Shown piece after piece: positions 33,527-41,253 of a DNA stretch of 64,000 bases. The notes under the pieces were generated by a model that saw only the letters and a list, made by a program, of their open reading frames with translations, was not told where the DNA came from and ran no database searches. Each line of letters begins with the position of its first letter. Position 1 is the first letter of the stretch. Where the stretch lies: NCBI GenBank assembly GCA_947625255.1, contig CANQNT010000007.1, forward strand, positions 1 through 64,000. Direction: 5' to 3'. The position numbers and the translations under genes were made by a program. The stretch comes from an uncultured Acetatifactor sp. (GTDB lineage: Bacteria; Bacillota; Clostridia; Lachnospirales; Lachnospiraceae).

Positions 33527-34471
33527 TTACCGCTCGGTGTGCCGCCATGCGCAGTTGCCGTCCATGTTTGCGAGGAAGAAGTCTCTCGCGGTTTTGAACT
33601 CGTCCCCGATGAAGCCAAGCCTGAGCATCCAGCACCGGAAGGCGTAGGCTTCGTTTTCGGTCTGCTGGGGCTTGGGGCTTGCGAACCGTACCTGCTTGGC
33701 AAGCTGGCTGATTGCGAGGCAAAGCTGGATCATTGCCTTGAGCTGGCCGGCGTGCATCCCGTTCAGTTTGCCATCGTGCGGCGCGTCGAACTGGAAGAGG
33801 CGGAATTCCACCGTGCCTTTCGTGAAGGTCGCATGAAGATTCGTCATGTGGTAGCGTGAGGAATTGTAGTGCTGGTTCCGGCCATATTCGCAGTTCTGGC
33901 TTTCGTACCAGACGTTCGCAAGCGCCTCCATCGTCTTCGGCTTTTTGCGGTTGACCGCTTCGAGGAATCTGGGGTCTACCGTGCGGCAGTAGCGTGCTTC
34001 GCGGTTGCGGTCGACCTTGATGGCTTTTGCAATCTGCGATTCGTGGGCCGCCATGATGTTGACCAGGTTTCTTAAGGTCTGCGGGGTGTGTCCCTTCGCT
34101 CCGATGTGGATGTGGACTCCGCAGCCCCTGGTGTAGTCGCTGCGCATTCCGGCTTTGCGGAGGGTTCTCACCAGCCCCTGCAGAAGCTCCATGTCCGCGT
34201 AGGTCAGGATCGGGGTGACCATTTCGCATTTCTGGCTGTCCGGCCCGTCAATGCTGACGTCCTTTGAAAATTTCCACTCGCGCCCGTCGGCATCCCATGC
34301 GCTCCAGGTGCTGTAGCCGTTGCGGTAGGCTGTGTCCTCGCATCTTCCGGTTCCGAAGTACTCGGCTGCCTTCTGCGCTGCCCGCTCACGTGTGATGTTG
34401 TTTCCCTCTACCTCTACTCCAAAGGTCTGTGCCTTCATGTTCTCGATCTGGATTCTGGTTTCTTCTTTCAT
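33527..34471 (-). CDS. Amidoligase-family enzyme
   Basis: 314 residues matching the putative amidoligase family (glutamine-synthetase-like COOH-NH2 ligases). TFGVEVEG at the N-terminus supplies the metal-binding Glu; further motifs are EWKFSKDVSID, KCEMVTPILTY, CGVHIHIGA and the Arg in TVEFRLFQFD. Such enzymes are predicted to join amino groups to gamma-carboxyl groups of proteins or peptides and often occur with GGCT-like enzymes. Start ATG at 34471 with AAGGAGATACATACC upstream. Preceded by promoter element copy 8. Its substrate is unknown. Confidence 0.85.
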   Translation of the reverse strand: MKEETRIQIENMKAQTFGVEVEGNNITRERAAQKAAEYFGTGRCEDTAYRNGYSTWSAWDADGREWKFSKDVSIDGPDSQKCEMVTPILTYADMELLQGLVRTLRKAGMRSDYTRGCGVHIHIGAKGHTPQTLRNLVNIMAAHESQIAKAIKVDRNREARYCRTVDPRFLEAVNRKKPKTMEALANVWYESQNCEYGRNQHYNSSRYHMTNLHATFTKGTVEFRLFQFDAPHDGKLNGMHAGQLKAMIQLCLAISQLAKQVRFASPKPQQTENEAYAFRCWMLRLGFIGDEFKTARDFFLANMDGNCAWRHTER

Positions 34472-34520
34472 GGTATGTATCTCCTTTTTTGTTTTTTGCG
34501 TTTCCGCTTTTCCCTTTCGG

Positions 34521-34592
34521 TATGTGCATATTACCGTCAGGTCGGAGATATATCCAGTCAATTCTGAGCCATAAATCCACCAAAGATACACC
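34521..34592 (-). promoter_or_regulatory. Cassette promoter element, copy 8
   Basis: GGATTTATGGCTCAG, AATTGACTGGATAT and ACGGTAATATGCACA in conserved spacing on the minus strand, upstream of the amidoligase gene start at 34471. Confidence 0.7.
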
Positions 34593-34599
34593 CGGAAAT

Positions 34600-34665
34600 T
34601 TGTGTACATTATTCCGCCGAAATGACTGGATAAATGTACATTTCAGAGTTAATATGGCTACAATG
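34600..34665 (+). promoter_or_regulatory. Cassette promoter element, copy 9 (plus strand, no gene)
   Basis: GTGTACATTATTCCG, AAATGACTGGATAA and GTTAATATGGC on the plus strand. It is followed within about 20 bases by a GGGGCC/GGCCCC hairpin and CTTTTCTTTTAG at 34670-34707. No plus-strand gene follows, so any product would be a very short RNA or a relic. Confidence 0.6.
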
Positions 34666-34703
34666 GAAGAGGGGCCTCTTAATTTGCGGCCCCCGCTTTT
34701 CTT

Positions 34704-35834
34704 TTAGAGGCGCTCAGCTGCCTGAGCCTCATCCTCGGTCTCGCCCTGCCCTGCTGCTTCCTGCTCCGCACATTCTGCGGCCCTTGCCCTGAGCGCCTTT
34801 TCCTTCGCCCGCTCCGCTGCCTCCGGAGTGCGGAAAGCCGTGTGTCCGGAGAGGTTCTCCATCAGGAGCTTCCTGGTCTTCTTGTACTCGTCCCCGCCCA
34901 TCTCCATGCGGACCAGCCAGATGCGGAAAGCGTACTTCTCGTTATCCGCGTGCTTCGCTTTTGGCTGGATGCGCTTCTGCTTGATTGCCATCTGATTCAT
35001 GGCGGCGGCAAGGTCGGTACAAGCCTTGCAGTGGTCTGCATCCATCCCTGCGGCAAAGCCCGTGAATGTAATTTCTTCTGGAGTGATAATCAGACCCTCC
35101 ATCGAAAGGCCGTGCTCATCCTCGTATGCTCCCACAGCCTTGCGGAAGTTCAGCGCGGAGTAGGTGCAGGTGTCGTCTTTCAGCGCCTCGATCAGCCCCT
35201 CATCCACCCGGAAGTGTGAGCCGGTCGCTTTGTTGATCAGCTCCGCTCTGCTGTAGATCAGGTACACAAGGTTTCTGAGGGAAACCCCGTTGTGCTTGTC
35301 GGCAGGAAAGCTGATGTGCAGAATGTTTGGTTCTCCATCCGTCGGGGTCTCGGCTTCATCTGCCGTAGTAGCAGCCGGCTCCTCTGTTCCGGATTCGTCT
35401 GCTGGTGTTTCAGCATCCTGTTCCTCTGTCTGCGGTTCGGTTTCCTGCTCCTCTGCTTCTTCCACAGTGAGCTCACTATCGGCTGTGTCCGCTCCGCCGC
35501 TTTCGTCCTCCTCGGTGGGATCTTCCGCGGCAGGTGCCTCCACAGTCGGTATTTCCTCTGCTGGTTCTCCCTCTGCCGGCTCTTCCTCTGCGGCGGCTTC
35601 TGTCTCCTCCTCATCCGGCATGGCAATCAGCCCTTCGGTGAGAAGCGTCACCAGGATGTCCTGGTCTGCGCTATTCTCGTCCACCAGGAGGTTCCCCTGA
35701 CGGTCCACCTTGTAATCGCCGATCAGGAAAGCATACTCCGGCGCCCTTGTGTACACGGAACGTTCCCCCGTCAGTTCTTCGAGCTTCTTCACCAGCGTCT
35801 TGCGCTCGTCAATGTTCTTCTTGAATTCAATCAT
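34704..35834 (-). CDS. Amidoligase-like protein with acidic linker and missing N-terminal active-site half
   Basis: 376 residues in three parts. Residues 1-90 are mixed alpha/beta (MIEFKKNIDERKTLVKKLEE). Residues ~76-165 are an extreme Glu/Asp/Ala/Thr/Pro linker. Residues ~168-345 align by eye with the back half of the amidoligase next door: ILHISFPADKHNGVSLRNLV against HIHIGAKGHTPQTLRNLV, and NEKYAFRIWLVRMEMGGDEY against NEAYAFRCWMLRLGFIGDEF. The N-terminal Glu motif and the TVEFRLF Arg motif are not found, so catalysis is doubtful. It may be a non-catalytic partner or regulator. Promoter element copy 11 precedes it. Confidence 0.7.
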   Translation of the reverse strand: MIEFKKNIDERKTLVKKLEELTGERSVYTRAPEYAFLIGDYKVDRQGNLLVDENSADQDILVTLLTEGLIAMPDEEETEAAAEEEPAEGEPAEEIPTVEAPAAEDPTEEDESGGADTADSELTVEEAEEQETEPQTEEQDAETPADESGTEEPAATTADEAETPTDGEPNILHISFPADKHNGVSLRNLVYLIYSRAELINKATGSHFRVDEGLIEALKDDTCTYSALNFRKAVGAYEDEHGLSMEGLIITPEEITFTGFAAGMDADHCKACTDLAAAMNQMAIKQKRIQPKAKHADNEKYAFRIWLVRMEMGGDEYKKTRKLLMENLSGHTAFRTPEAAERAKEKALRARAAECAEQEAAGQGETEDEAQAAERL

Positions 35835-35884
35835 CTATTTGCAGCTCCTTTCATTTTCCGGCGGGCTTGCCGCCTCCGTTTTTG

Positions 35885-35965
35885 TAGTAGCATATTCGCT
35901 CTAAAAAGAGCATTTATCCAGTCAATTTTCTGATAATTATCAGATTCGACCAAATGCACAAATGC
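35885..35965 (-). promoter_or_regulatory. Cassette promoter element, copy 11 (diverged)
   Basis: AATTGACTGGATAA and GCGAATATGCTAC on the minus strand at the conserved 22-base spacing; the upstream block is changed. It precedes the amidoligase-like gene starting at 35834. Confidence 0.55.
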
Positions 35966-35987
35966 TGCCCCTCCGTGTTCGTGTAGA

Positions 35988-36158
35988 TCACACAGTCTGG
36001 TCTTCAGCCGTACTGGTTTCTTCCTCCTCATCCACAAGGTACTCCGGGTCCTGCAGGAACTTCTCATACATGTCAGACAGCGCGGCGACACGGCATAGGG
36101 TGAACAGGATAAGGATGATGATGCCAAAGACAATCAGTAAAATCATAGCAAGTAACAT
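35988..36158 (-). CDS. Small single-pass membrane protein
   Basis: 56 residues. MLLAMILLIVFGIIILILFT is a transmembrane helix, followed by CRVAALSDMYEKFLQDPEYL and an acidic end. AAAGGAGTTATGAGAT precedes the ATG at 36158. A strong inverted repeat (36200-36255) separates it from the methyltransferase gene. No family recognised; small membrane proteins in such arrays can act in superinfection exclusion, which is only a guess here. Confidence 0.6.
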   Translation of the reverse strand: MLLAMILLIVFGIIILILFTLCRVAALSDMYEKFLQDPEYLVDEEEETSTAEDQTV

Positions 36159-36187
36159 ATCTCATAACTCCTTTATGTAGTGCTGCC

Positions 36188-36255
36188 GATAAAGCCGCCT
36201 GCCATATCACTAAGTAGGATTCCTACTTGGCAATACGGCAGGCTTCTTTATCGGC
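36188..36255. terminator. Long inverted repeat after the cytosine methyltransferase gene
   Basis: GATAAAG(A/C)(A/C)GCCTGCC arms at 36188-36203 and 36234-36254 surround a second palindrome, AAGTAGGA/TCCTACTT. The structure could act in both directions as a transcription stop. A T-tract is lacking, so it might instead be a protein- or recombinase-binding palindrome. Confidence 0.5.
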
Positions 36256-36263
36256 ACATTTGT

Positions 36264-38483
36264 TTACTCTTCTTTTCCGGCTGCCCATGCGATGCCGCTT
36301 AACACAAAGAAAGCGCAGTTGAGCTGGATGCCGTTTCCCCATAATTTATACTCAGCACTATCCGAGTACGGGTCGGCCAGCCACTTGCGCACCTGCTTCT
36401 CAGTTTTCGGTTTGGACGCATGCGTCACAACTTTGCGATGGGTTTCCCACACGTCCATCCAGAAAGCGACTTCTTCATCGGTCGGATCAGAATTGCCCAG
36501 GTCATGGCACCACCAGTCGGGGAAGCCCTGGAGCCTCGCACACTCGGTCGGTGTCAGGCGGCGCACCGTATAATGCGGTTCGGTTTCCTTCATCGGCGCA
36601 TCCTTTGGAACGGGAGCGACTGTGGTCGGGTCTTTGTAATCCCGCGCCATGAGCGTCGGTGCTTTCTCTTCGGATACTTCCATGAAGGAGCCGGTTGTCA
36701 TGGCAAATACGGAATCATCTGGTGCTACCACAGCGTGGCGGTCAACATCGGTGAGCGTATAACACACATCCTCGCTGACGCCGCTTCCCTGCGGACCGTT
36801 CTTGTCATCCCGGCCGATCATGTTGCCCTGCAGGACGTAGGTCTGCTGCTTCATTCCCGGCTGTGCCTGCAGGGAGCCGGACTTGTCGCCCAGGTCACGG
36901 ACTTCATCCCGCTGGTTCTGCGTGAACGCCACCGGCTCCTGCACTTCACCCGGCTCCTGCTCCACCACGCACACGCCGCCTTGATGACAACCAGGGTTTC
37001 CTCCTGCCGCATCGAGGGTTCTGGTGGTCTCCGCTTCATAAATCCCGGCGTGGGGATTGTCCGAAAGCATCGCATGGGACTGGAAGGAGCTGATGCCGAA
37101 GACCGTCTGCTGCGGTTCGTCAGCTGGCTGCGTATCCGCTTCCGGCTCCAGCACACAGTTGAAGTTCTGTTTATCCGGCATCCGCTGGACACCTCTGGCG
37201 TTCTTATCCGTCAGCGTCCCGGTGACTTGACCGCCGTCCCAGTAACAGGACTTAGGCAACTCAGGCTGGGAAGAATCCGGCACGAACACAGCCTGGTCAT
37301 TGCTGCAGCCAAGGGTACCGGACACACCGTTTTGTATCAACGCGCCCTTTCCGCCGCCATCTCGACCTGCCCTCATGCGCAGTGCCTTGACCTGCTCCGT
37401 CACAAATGGCTGGTTGTTGCCACCCGTCCCATAAGTGGAACTTACAGTCGGGGCGACATCCAACGGACCGGTGTAGCGTGTGTCCTGGGAATGGTTCTCA
37501 TACATCTGAACCGCCGGAACCACCCCGGCACGGAGCGTGGGGCTTTTCTCTTCTTCGTACCCGATGCTCCGTGCATTCGCAGAGTGCTCGGTACAGAAGC
37601 CGGCTGCCCCATTACTCTCGGAATGACTGCCATCCATCACACAAGGCGGATGCCCGTGTGTCTCAGCGCGGAGTGTCGAAGTGATGTCGGTGCCGACATC
37701 GATCCTGCTGCCGCCCTGGTCTTCGAGGATCAGCTGTTCTCCTTCTCCATTGCCGCCGCCTGCCGCTCCAGCGCCTTGCGTAAGATTTCCGGCAGCTCCT
37801 TGCCACGAACGCTGGCTCTGTGGAGTATACCCCGACAGGCCTTCGGACTTAAATAATACTTCTCCTGCGCTCCTGCCTCTAAAATCTGCGACAAGGTAGA
37901 TTCGTCTACGACGCTGGGGTGTTCCCCAATATTGAGCGTCCAGAGTTCGGTAAGCAACGCTCCATCGGTCTCCCAGTAAAACGTCAGCGTAGGGCCAGCT
38001 CCCTTTTTCAGGCAGAGGCACCGGGGCTGCCGCTGGTTCTGCGACCCGGACGAACGCTTCGAGGACGGCTTTGAAGTCCTCCCCTTTGTGGGAGGAGAAG
38101 GCGCCGAAGACGTTCTCCCAGACTGCGTATCTTGGATATTGTCCATTGGTCTTTTCCCTCATTTCTTTTATGATACGGATTGCCTCGTGGAACAATCCGG
38201 AATGCTCCCCGTCAAGCCCTGCGCGCTTGCCCGCAATGGACAGGTCGGTACAAGGACTGCCGAAGGTGATGATGTCAACCGGCTCCAGTTCTGCACCACT
38301 AAGTGCGGACACATCACCGTAGTGCTTCACTTCCGGGAACCGCTTGCAGGTTACCGCAATCGGAAACGGCTCAACCTCGCTGTTGAACACAGGCTCAATC
38401 CCTGCCAGCGTCCCCGCCAACTCAAAACCCCCGGAGCCTGAGAAGAGGCTGCCGAGGGTCAGCTTATTTTTATTCTGTTCCAT
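36264..38483 (-). CDS. DNA (cytosine-5) methyltransferase
   Basis: 739 residues. Motif I LGSLFSGSGGFELAG, motif IV with catalytic Cys FGSPCTDLSIAGKRAGL, motif VI VWENVFGAF, motif VIII QRRRRIYLVADF, then a very long insert (~residues 230-630) before motifs IX-X (RRLTPTECARLQGFPDWW, LWGNGIQLNCAFFV). It transfers methyl from S-adenosylmethionine to cytosine. The insert is much longer than a usual target-recognition domain and is Gly/Asp/Gln-rich. No cognate restriction enzyme is adjacent, so it is probably a self-protecting orphan. The start has AAGGAGGAGCT upstream. Last gene of a tightly packed operon. Confidence 0.93.
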   Translation of the reverse strand: MEQNKNKLTLGSLFSGSGGFELAGTLAGIEPVFNSEVEPFPIAVTCKRFPEVKHYGDVSALSGAELEPVDIITFGSPCTDLSIAGKRAGLDGEHSGLFHEAIRIIKEMREKTNGQYPRYAVWENVFGAFSSHKGEDFKAVLEAFVRVAEPAAAPVPLPEKGSWPYADVLLGDRWSVAYRTLDAQYWGTPQRRRRIYLVADFRGRSAGEVLFKSEGLSGYTPQSQRSWQGAAGNLTQGAGAAGGGNGEGEQLILEDQGGSRIDVGTDITSTLRAETHGHPPCVMDGSHSESNGAAGFCTEHSANARSIGYEEEKSPTLRAGVVPAVQMYENHSQDTRYTGPLDVAPTVSSTYGTGGNNQPFVTEQVKALRMRAGRDGGGKGALIQNGVSGTLGCSNDQAVFVPDSSQPELPKSCYWDGGQVTGTLTDKNARGVQRMPDKQNFNCVLEPEADTQPADEPQQTVFGISSFQSHAMLSDNPHAGIYEAETTRTLDAAGGNPGCHQGGVCVVEQEPGEVQEPVAFTQNQRDEVRDLGDKSGSLQAQPGMKQQTYVLQGNMIGRDDKNGPQGSGVSEDVCYTLTDVDRHAVVAPDDSVFAMTTGSFMEVSEEKAPTLMARDYKDPTTVAPVPKDAPMKETEPHYTVRRLTPTECARLQGFPDWWCHDLGNSDPTDEEVAFWMDVWETHRKVVTHASKPKTEKQVRKWLADPYSDSAEYKLWGNGIQLNCAFFVLSGIAWAAGKEE

Positions 38484-38495
38484 AGCTCCTCCTTA

Positions 38496-39140
38496 TCAGA
38501 CTTCCGGAATCAGGAGCACCTGCCCCTCTGCGATGACATTAGAGGAGAACTCATTCAGTTCCTTGATTTCCGTATACCGCTCCTCATCACCCAGCAGGTC
38601 AGCCGCGATGGACTTGATGGTGTCACCCTTCTGCACGGTGTAGATGCTCTTGCCGATGATCAGATAAATGTTATCCGTGTTGCACACATAGGCATAGCCG
38701 CAGTCTGCTTCCTCGCAGACGATCCGCACCCAGGAATTGCTGCAATACTGCAGCGCCGCCGCAATCGTGTCCTTCTTGTAGATGGTCACAATCTCGGAAT
38801 CCAGCGAGTTCTTATCACGGATGTTCATCATGGTACGGAGCTTCACATAGCCAATTGGCTCCGTGTTCCCATCGTTTTCCGCGTCAGTCACAGTGCCAGT
38901 ATCGACCTCATCCGTCTCAGGTGTTTTTTCCTGGGCGTCTGTGTCTCCGTCTGTATCTTGATCGCCAGTTGTCGGATCTTCCGTATCCTGATCACCAGTG
39001 TTCTGGCTGTCAGTATCTTCGCTGCTGCCATCTGTGTTTACGGACACATCTTCATCAGCAACTTCCTCAAGGTAGAGGATGCCGTTCACCCGGAGCGCCT
39101 TGCCGATGGAGCTGTCATCAATCGTTAGTGTCAGTGCCAT
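38496..39140 (-). CDS. LysM and SH3-like domain protein without signal peptide
   Basis: 214 residues. A 25-residue N-terminus (MALTLTIDDSSIGKALRVNG) is followed by a Thr/Asp/Glu/Gln linker with repeats of the type TGDQDT. An SH3-like segment comes next (VKLRTMMNIRDKNSLDSEIV), then a LysM repeat (YTVQKGDTIKSIAADLLGDE ... VLLIPEV). LysM and SH3 modules usually bind peptidoglycan, yet there is no signal peptide or membrane anchor, and it sits between an HNH gene and a DNA methylase. It may be a virion component or use another export route. Function unknown. Confidence 0.75.
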   Translation of the reverse strand: MALTLTIDDSSIGKALRVNGILYLEEVADEDVSVNTDGSSEDTDSQNTGDQDTEDPTTGDQDTDGDTDAQEKTPETDEVDTGTVTDAENDGNTEPIGYVKLRTMMNIRDKNSLDSEIVTIYKKDTIAAALQYCSNSWVRIVCEEADCGYAYVCNTDNIYLIIGKSIYTVQKGDTIKSIAADLLGDEERYTEIKELNEFSSNVIAEGQVLLIPEV

Positions 39141-39744
39141 CGTCCGCTCCTCCCTTCATTGAAAACGCTCCGCAAACCGATAGGTCAGCGAAGCGTCTGC
39201 ATTTTTCTGTTACTGTTTCACGAATCCAATCCGGCGCATCAGGCACATCATTGTAAAGGCCATACTCGCCAAACATACACTCCATTCCCACGTTCCTAGC
39301 CTGCACAGCTTCCAGAAAACTTCTGTAATACCCAAGGTGGATATCGTGCTGGCTGATTTTTATCCTCGCTCTGAATTTTGAACGCGGAGGATAATAACTC
39401 ACACCGGATACCCCGGAAGTATTATTACATTGCAAAGGCTGATTGCACTGGTTCTGCTGATGGGTGCAGATACGAAGGTTGCACAGTCTGTTGTCAAAAG
39501 TGTCCAGACTGATATGATCCACTTCGTAACCAGGAGGAACATCCAGAAGGTAGCGGTACAGCTGCTCCCCTGCACGGTTGATGATATATGCTTTTCGGTC
39601 AGGAGCGTCATTCTTATTCCGATACCAGTTGACATCCTTAATTCTGTCAAAGCGGTCAGCATCAAACAGAAATCTGGTGCCATCATGAAGGGTGCCGTAT
39701 CCAATCTTCCCATCCTCAGAAAAGGAATATTTCACATTACTCAT
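39118..39744 (-). CDS. HNH-AP2 homing endonuclease
   Basis: 208 residues. The HNH core is PPGYEVDHISLDTFDNRLCN and LRICTHQQNQCNQ; an AP2-type domain follows (SGVSGVSYYPPRSKFRARIK, HLGYYRSFLEAVQARNVGME). It is a free-standing homing endonuclease. Its start overlaps the stop of the DNA methylase gene by eight bases and its own stop overlaps the next gene, so it is embedded in the operon without breaking either neighbour. Confidence 0.85.
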   Translation of the reverse strand: MSNVKYSFSEDGKIGYGTLHDGTRFLFDADRFDRIKDVNWYRNKNDAPDRKAYIINRAGEQLYRYLLDVPPGYEVDHISLDTFDNRLCNLRICTHQQNQCNQPLQCNNTSGVSGVSYYPPRSKFRARIKISQHDIHLGYYRSFLEAVQARNVGMECMFGEYGLYNDVPDAPDWIRETVTEKCRRFADLSVCGAFSMKGGADDGTDTND

Positions 39745-41014
39745 CTGGCGTCTCCTCTTCCATCAACTGCATAGCTTCATCCAGTGTCAGCTTCTGTCCG
39801 TCACGGATGACATACACATCCGAGGCGTTGCCGTCATGAAAAGCGACGTACCTCGAAACAGCCACGTCCACAAACTTGACTTCCAGTTCCACCCCATAAC
39901 AGGTTCTTTCGAGCTGCTCACAGGCAATCAGCGTACTCGCTGATCCGAGGAAGCCGTCAAGCACGAGACCGTTGGTCATCGTACATTGCTTAATGAGGTA
40001 AGCGATAAGCTGCACCGGCTTAGAGCTTGGATGGCCGAACCCCTCCTTCTCCGAATCCTTAATACCATCGAACTCAAACACCGCCGTCTGTTTCTGGTCG
40101 CCGTACCAGATATGCTTGCCATCCTTGCGCCAGCCCCAGATGATCGGCTCCATGTTGAATTTCCAGTCCGTCCGCATGAACGGAGCGCGTGGCTTCTTCC
40201 AGATAAGACCGGCGCCGACTTTGAAGCCCGCATCCTCGAAAGCGTCATAGAACACACGGGTTTTCATCGTCGCGTAAAATTCGTAAATCGAAGCGTCCTT
40301 CGCCATTGCGTTTTTGAAGTTCGTAAACACCTTCATTAAAAACTCATAGGCTTCCTTATCGTTCAGGTTGTCATTAGCAATTGTCCCGGACTTATTCTGC
40401 AGGTTCACAAAGTATGGAGCGTCCGTGCAGACCAGGTTGACCTTCCTGTCACCAAGCAGCTTCTCAAAAGTCTCCGGCAGGGTCGAATCACCGCAGATGA
40501 CTTTGTGCCTGCCAAGGCACCAGATGTCTCCCGGCTTGGAAAAGGCCGGCCGCTTCAGCTCCGATTCCACATCGAAGTTATCTTCTGTGATGTCCTTGCT
40601 GTGTACGTTGCTGAACAGGTCATCAATCTCGGCGGCATCGAAGCCTGTAAATCCAAGGTCAAAATCTGCTTCTTTGATATCTTTCAACAGATCTGCCAAC
40701 AATTCTTCGTCCCATGCGCCTGTGATTTTATTAAGCGCAATATTGAGTGCCTTTTCTCTGGTCTTGTCCACATCGACTACCGCGCACGGCACCTCAGTGT
40801 AGCCCAAATCAATAGCACAACTAAGGCGCTGATGTCCTCCGATAATCGTCATGTCGCTGTTGACCACCAGCGGGTCGGCAAAGCCGAACTCCTCGATTGA
40901 ATTTTTGATTTTTTCGTACTCTTTATCCCCAGGCTTCAGTTTCTTCCTGGGGTTATAGGTTGCCGGCTTGAGCACGGATACCGGCAGCACTTTCAATTCA
41001 GCTGTAGGTTTCAT
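39737..41014 (-). CDS. ParB-like nuclease domain + DNA (adenine-N6 or cytosine-N4) methylase
   Basis: 425 residues. The N-terminal ~110 form a ParB/sulfiredoxin-type domain (LKPATYNPRKKLKPGDKEYE, IIGGHQRLSCAIDLGYTEVP). The C-terminal ~260 form an N6/N4 methylase: catalytic motif TDAPYFVNLQNKSG (DAPY where most have DPPY) and SAM-binding DGFLGSASTLIACEQLERTC (GSAST where most have GSGTT). This fusion is common in phages and ICEs. The ATG at 41014 follows GAGGAAGGAGAAGAAC. Target sequence unknown. Both motif changes are conservative, so activity is likely but unproven. Confidence 0.88.
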   Translation of the reverse strand: MKPTAELKVLPVSVLKPATYNPRKKLKPGDKEYEKIKNSIEEFGFADPLVVNSDMTIIGGHQRLSCAIDLGYTEVPCAVVDVDKTREKALNIALNKITGAWDEELLADLLKDIKEADFDLGFTGFDAAEIDDLFSNVHSKDITEDNFDVESELKRPAFSKPGDIWCLGRHKVICGDSTLPETFEKLLGDRKVNLVCTDAPYFVNLQNKSGTIANDNLNDKEAYEFLMKVFTNFKNAMAKDASIYEFYATMKTRVFYDAFEDAGFKVGAGLIWKKPRAPFMRTDWKFNMEPIIWGWRKDGKHIWYGDQKQTAVFEFDGIKDSEKEGFGHPSSKPVQLIAYLIKQCTMTNGLVLDGFLGSASTLIACEQLERTCYGVELEVKFVDVAVSRYVAFHDGNASDVYVIRDGQKLTLDEAMQLMEEETPDE

Positions 41015-41028
41015 GTTCTTCTCCTTCC

Positions 41029-41253
41029 TCACACACGCATCACTTCGGAAAACGGCACAAATAAAGAGCCGAACCGAAAGCCCGACTCATACTCACCGCT
41101 GTCCTCATTCAGCTGTTCTTCCATGGAATACCACGCCGGGGCTTCCCCGTTCATGGATGCCAGCACCCTGTCATCACAGTGGTCAATCTCATGTACACAG
41201 ATACCCGCCACGTTACTGACGGGATAAACACCTATCGTTTTCAGATCCGTCAT
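41029..41253 (-). CDS. Hypothetical protein, methylase operon
   Basis: 74 residues (MTDLKTIGVYPVSNVAGICV, HEIDHCDDRVLASMNGEAPA, FGSLFVPFSEVMRV). Compact and probably beta-rich. Found in front of ParB-methylase fusions in related elements, but unnamed to me. It overlaps the preceding zinc-finger gene by four bases and is 15 bases from the methylase start. Confidence 0.65.
   Translation of the reverse strand: MTDLKTIGVYPVSNVAGICVHEIDHCDDRVLASMNGEAPAWYSMEEQLNEDSGEYESGFRFGSLFVPFSEVMRV

Noticed and set aside
33180..34229. 349-residue minus-strand frame reading through the amidoligase gene
   Set aside because: Only its last 87 residues are a real gene (DpnD/PcfM-like). The upstream part is another frame of the amidoligase.
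36420..37856. 478-residue plus-strand open frame opposite the cytosine methylase
   Set aside because: Falls inside the methylase insert, has His/Arg-rich low-complexity composition and no ribosome site.
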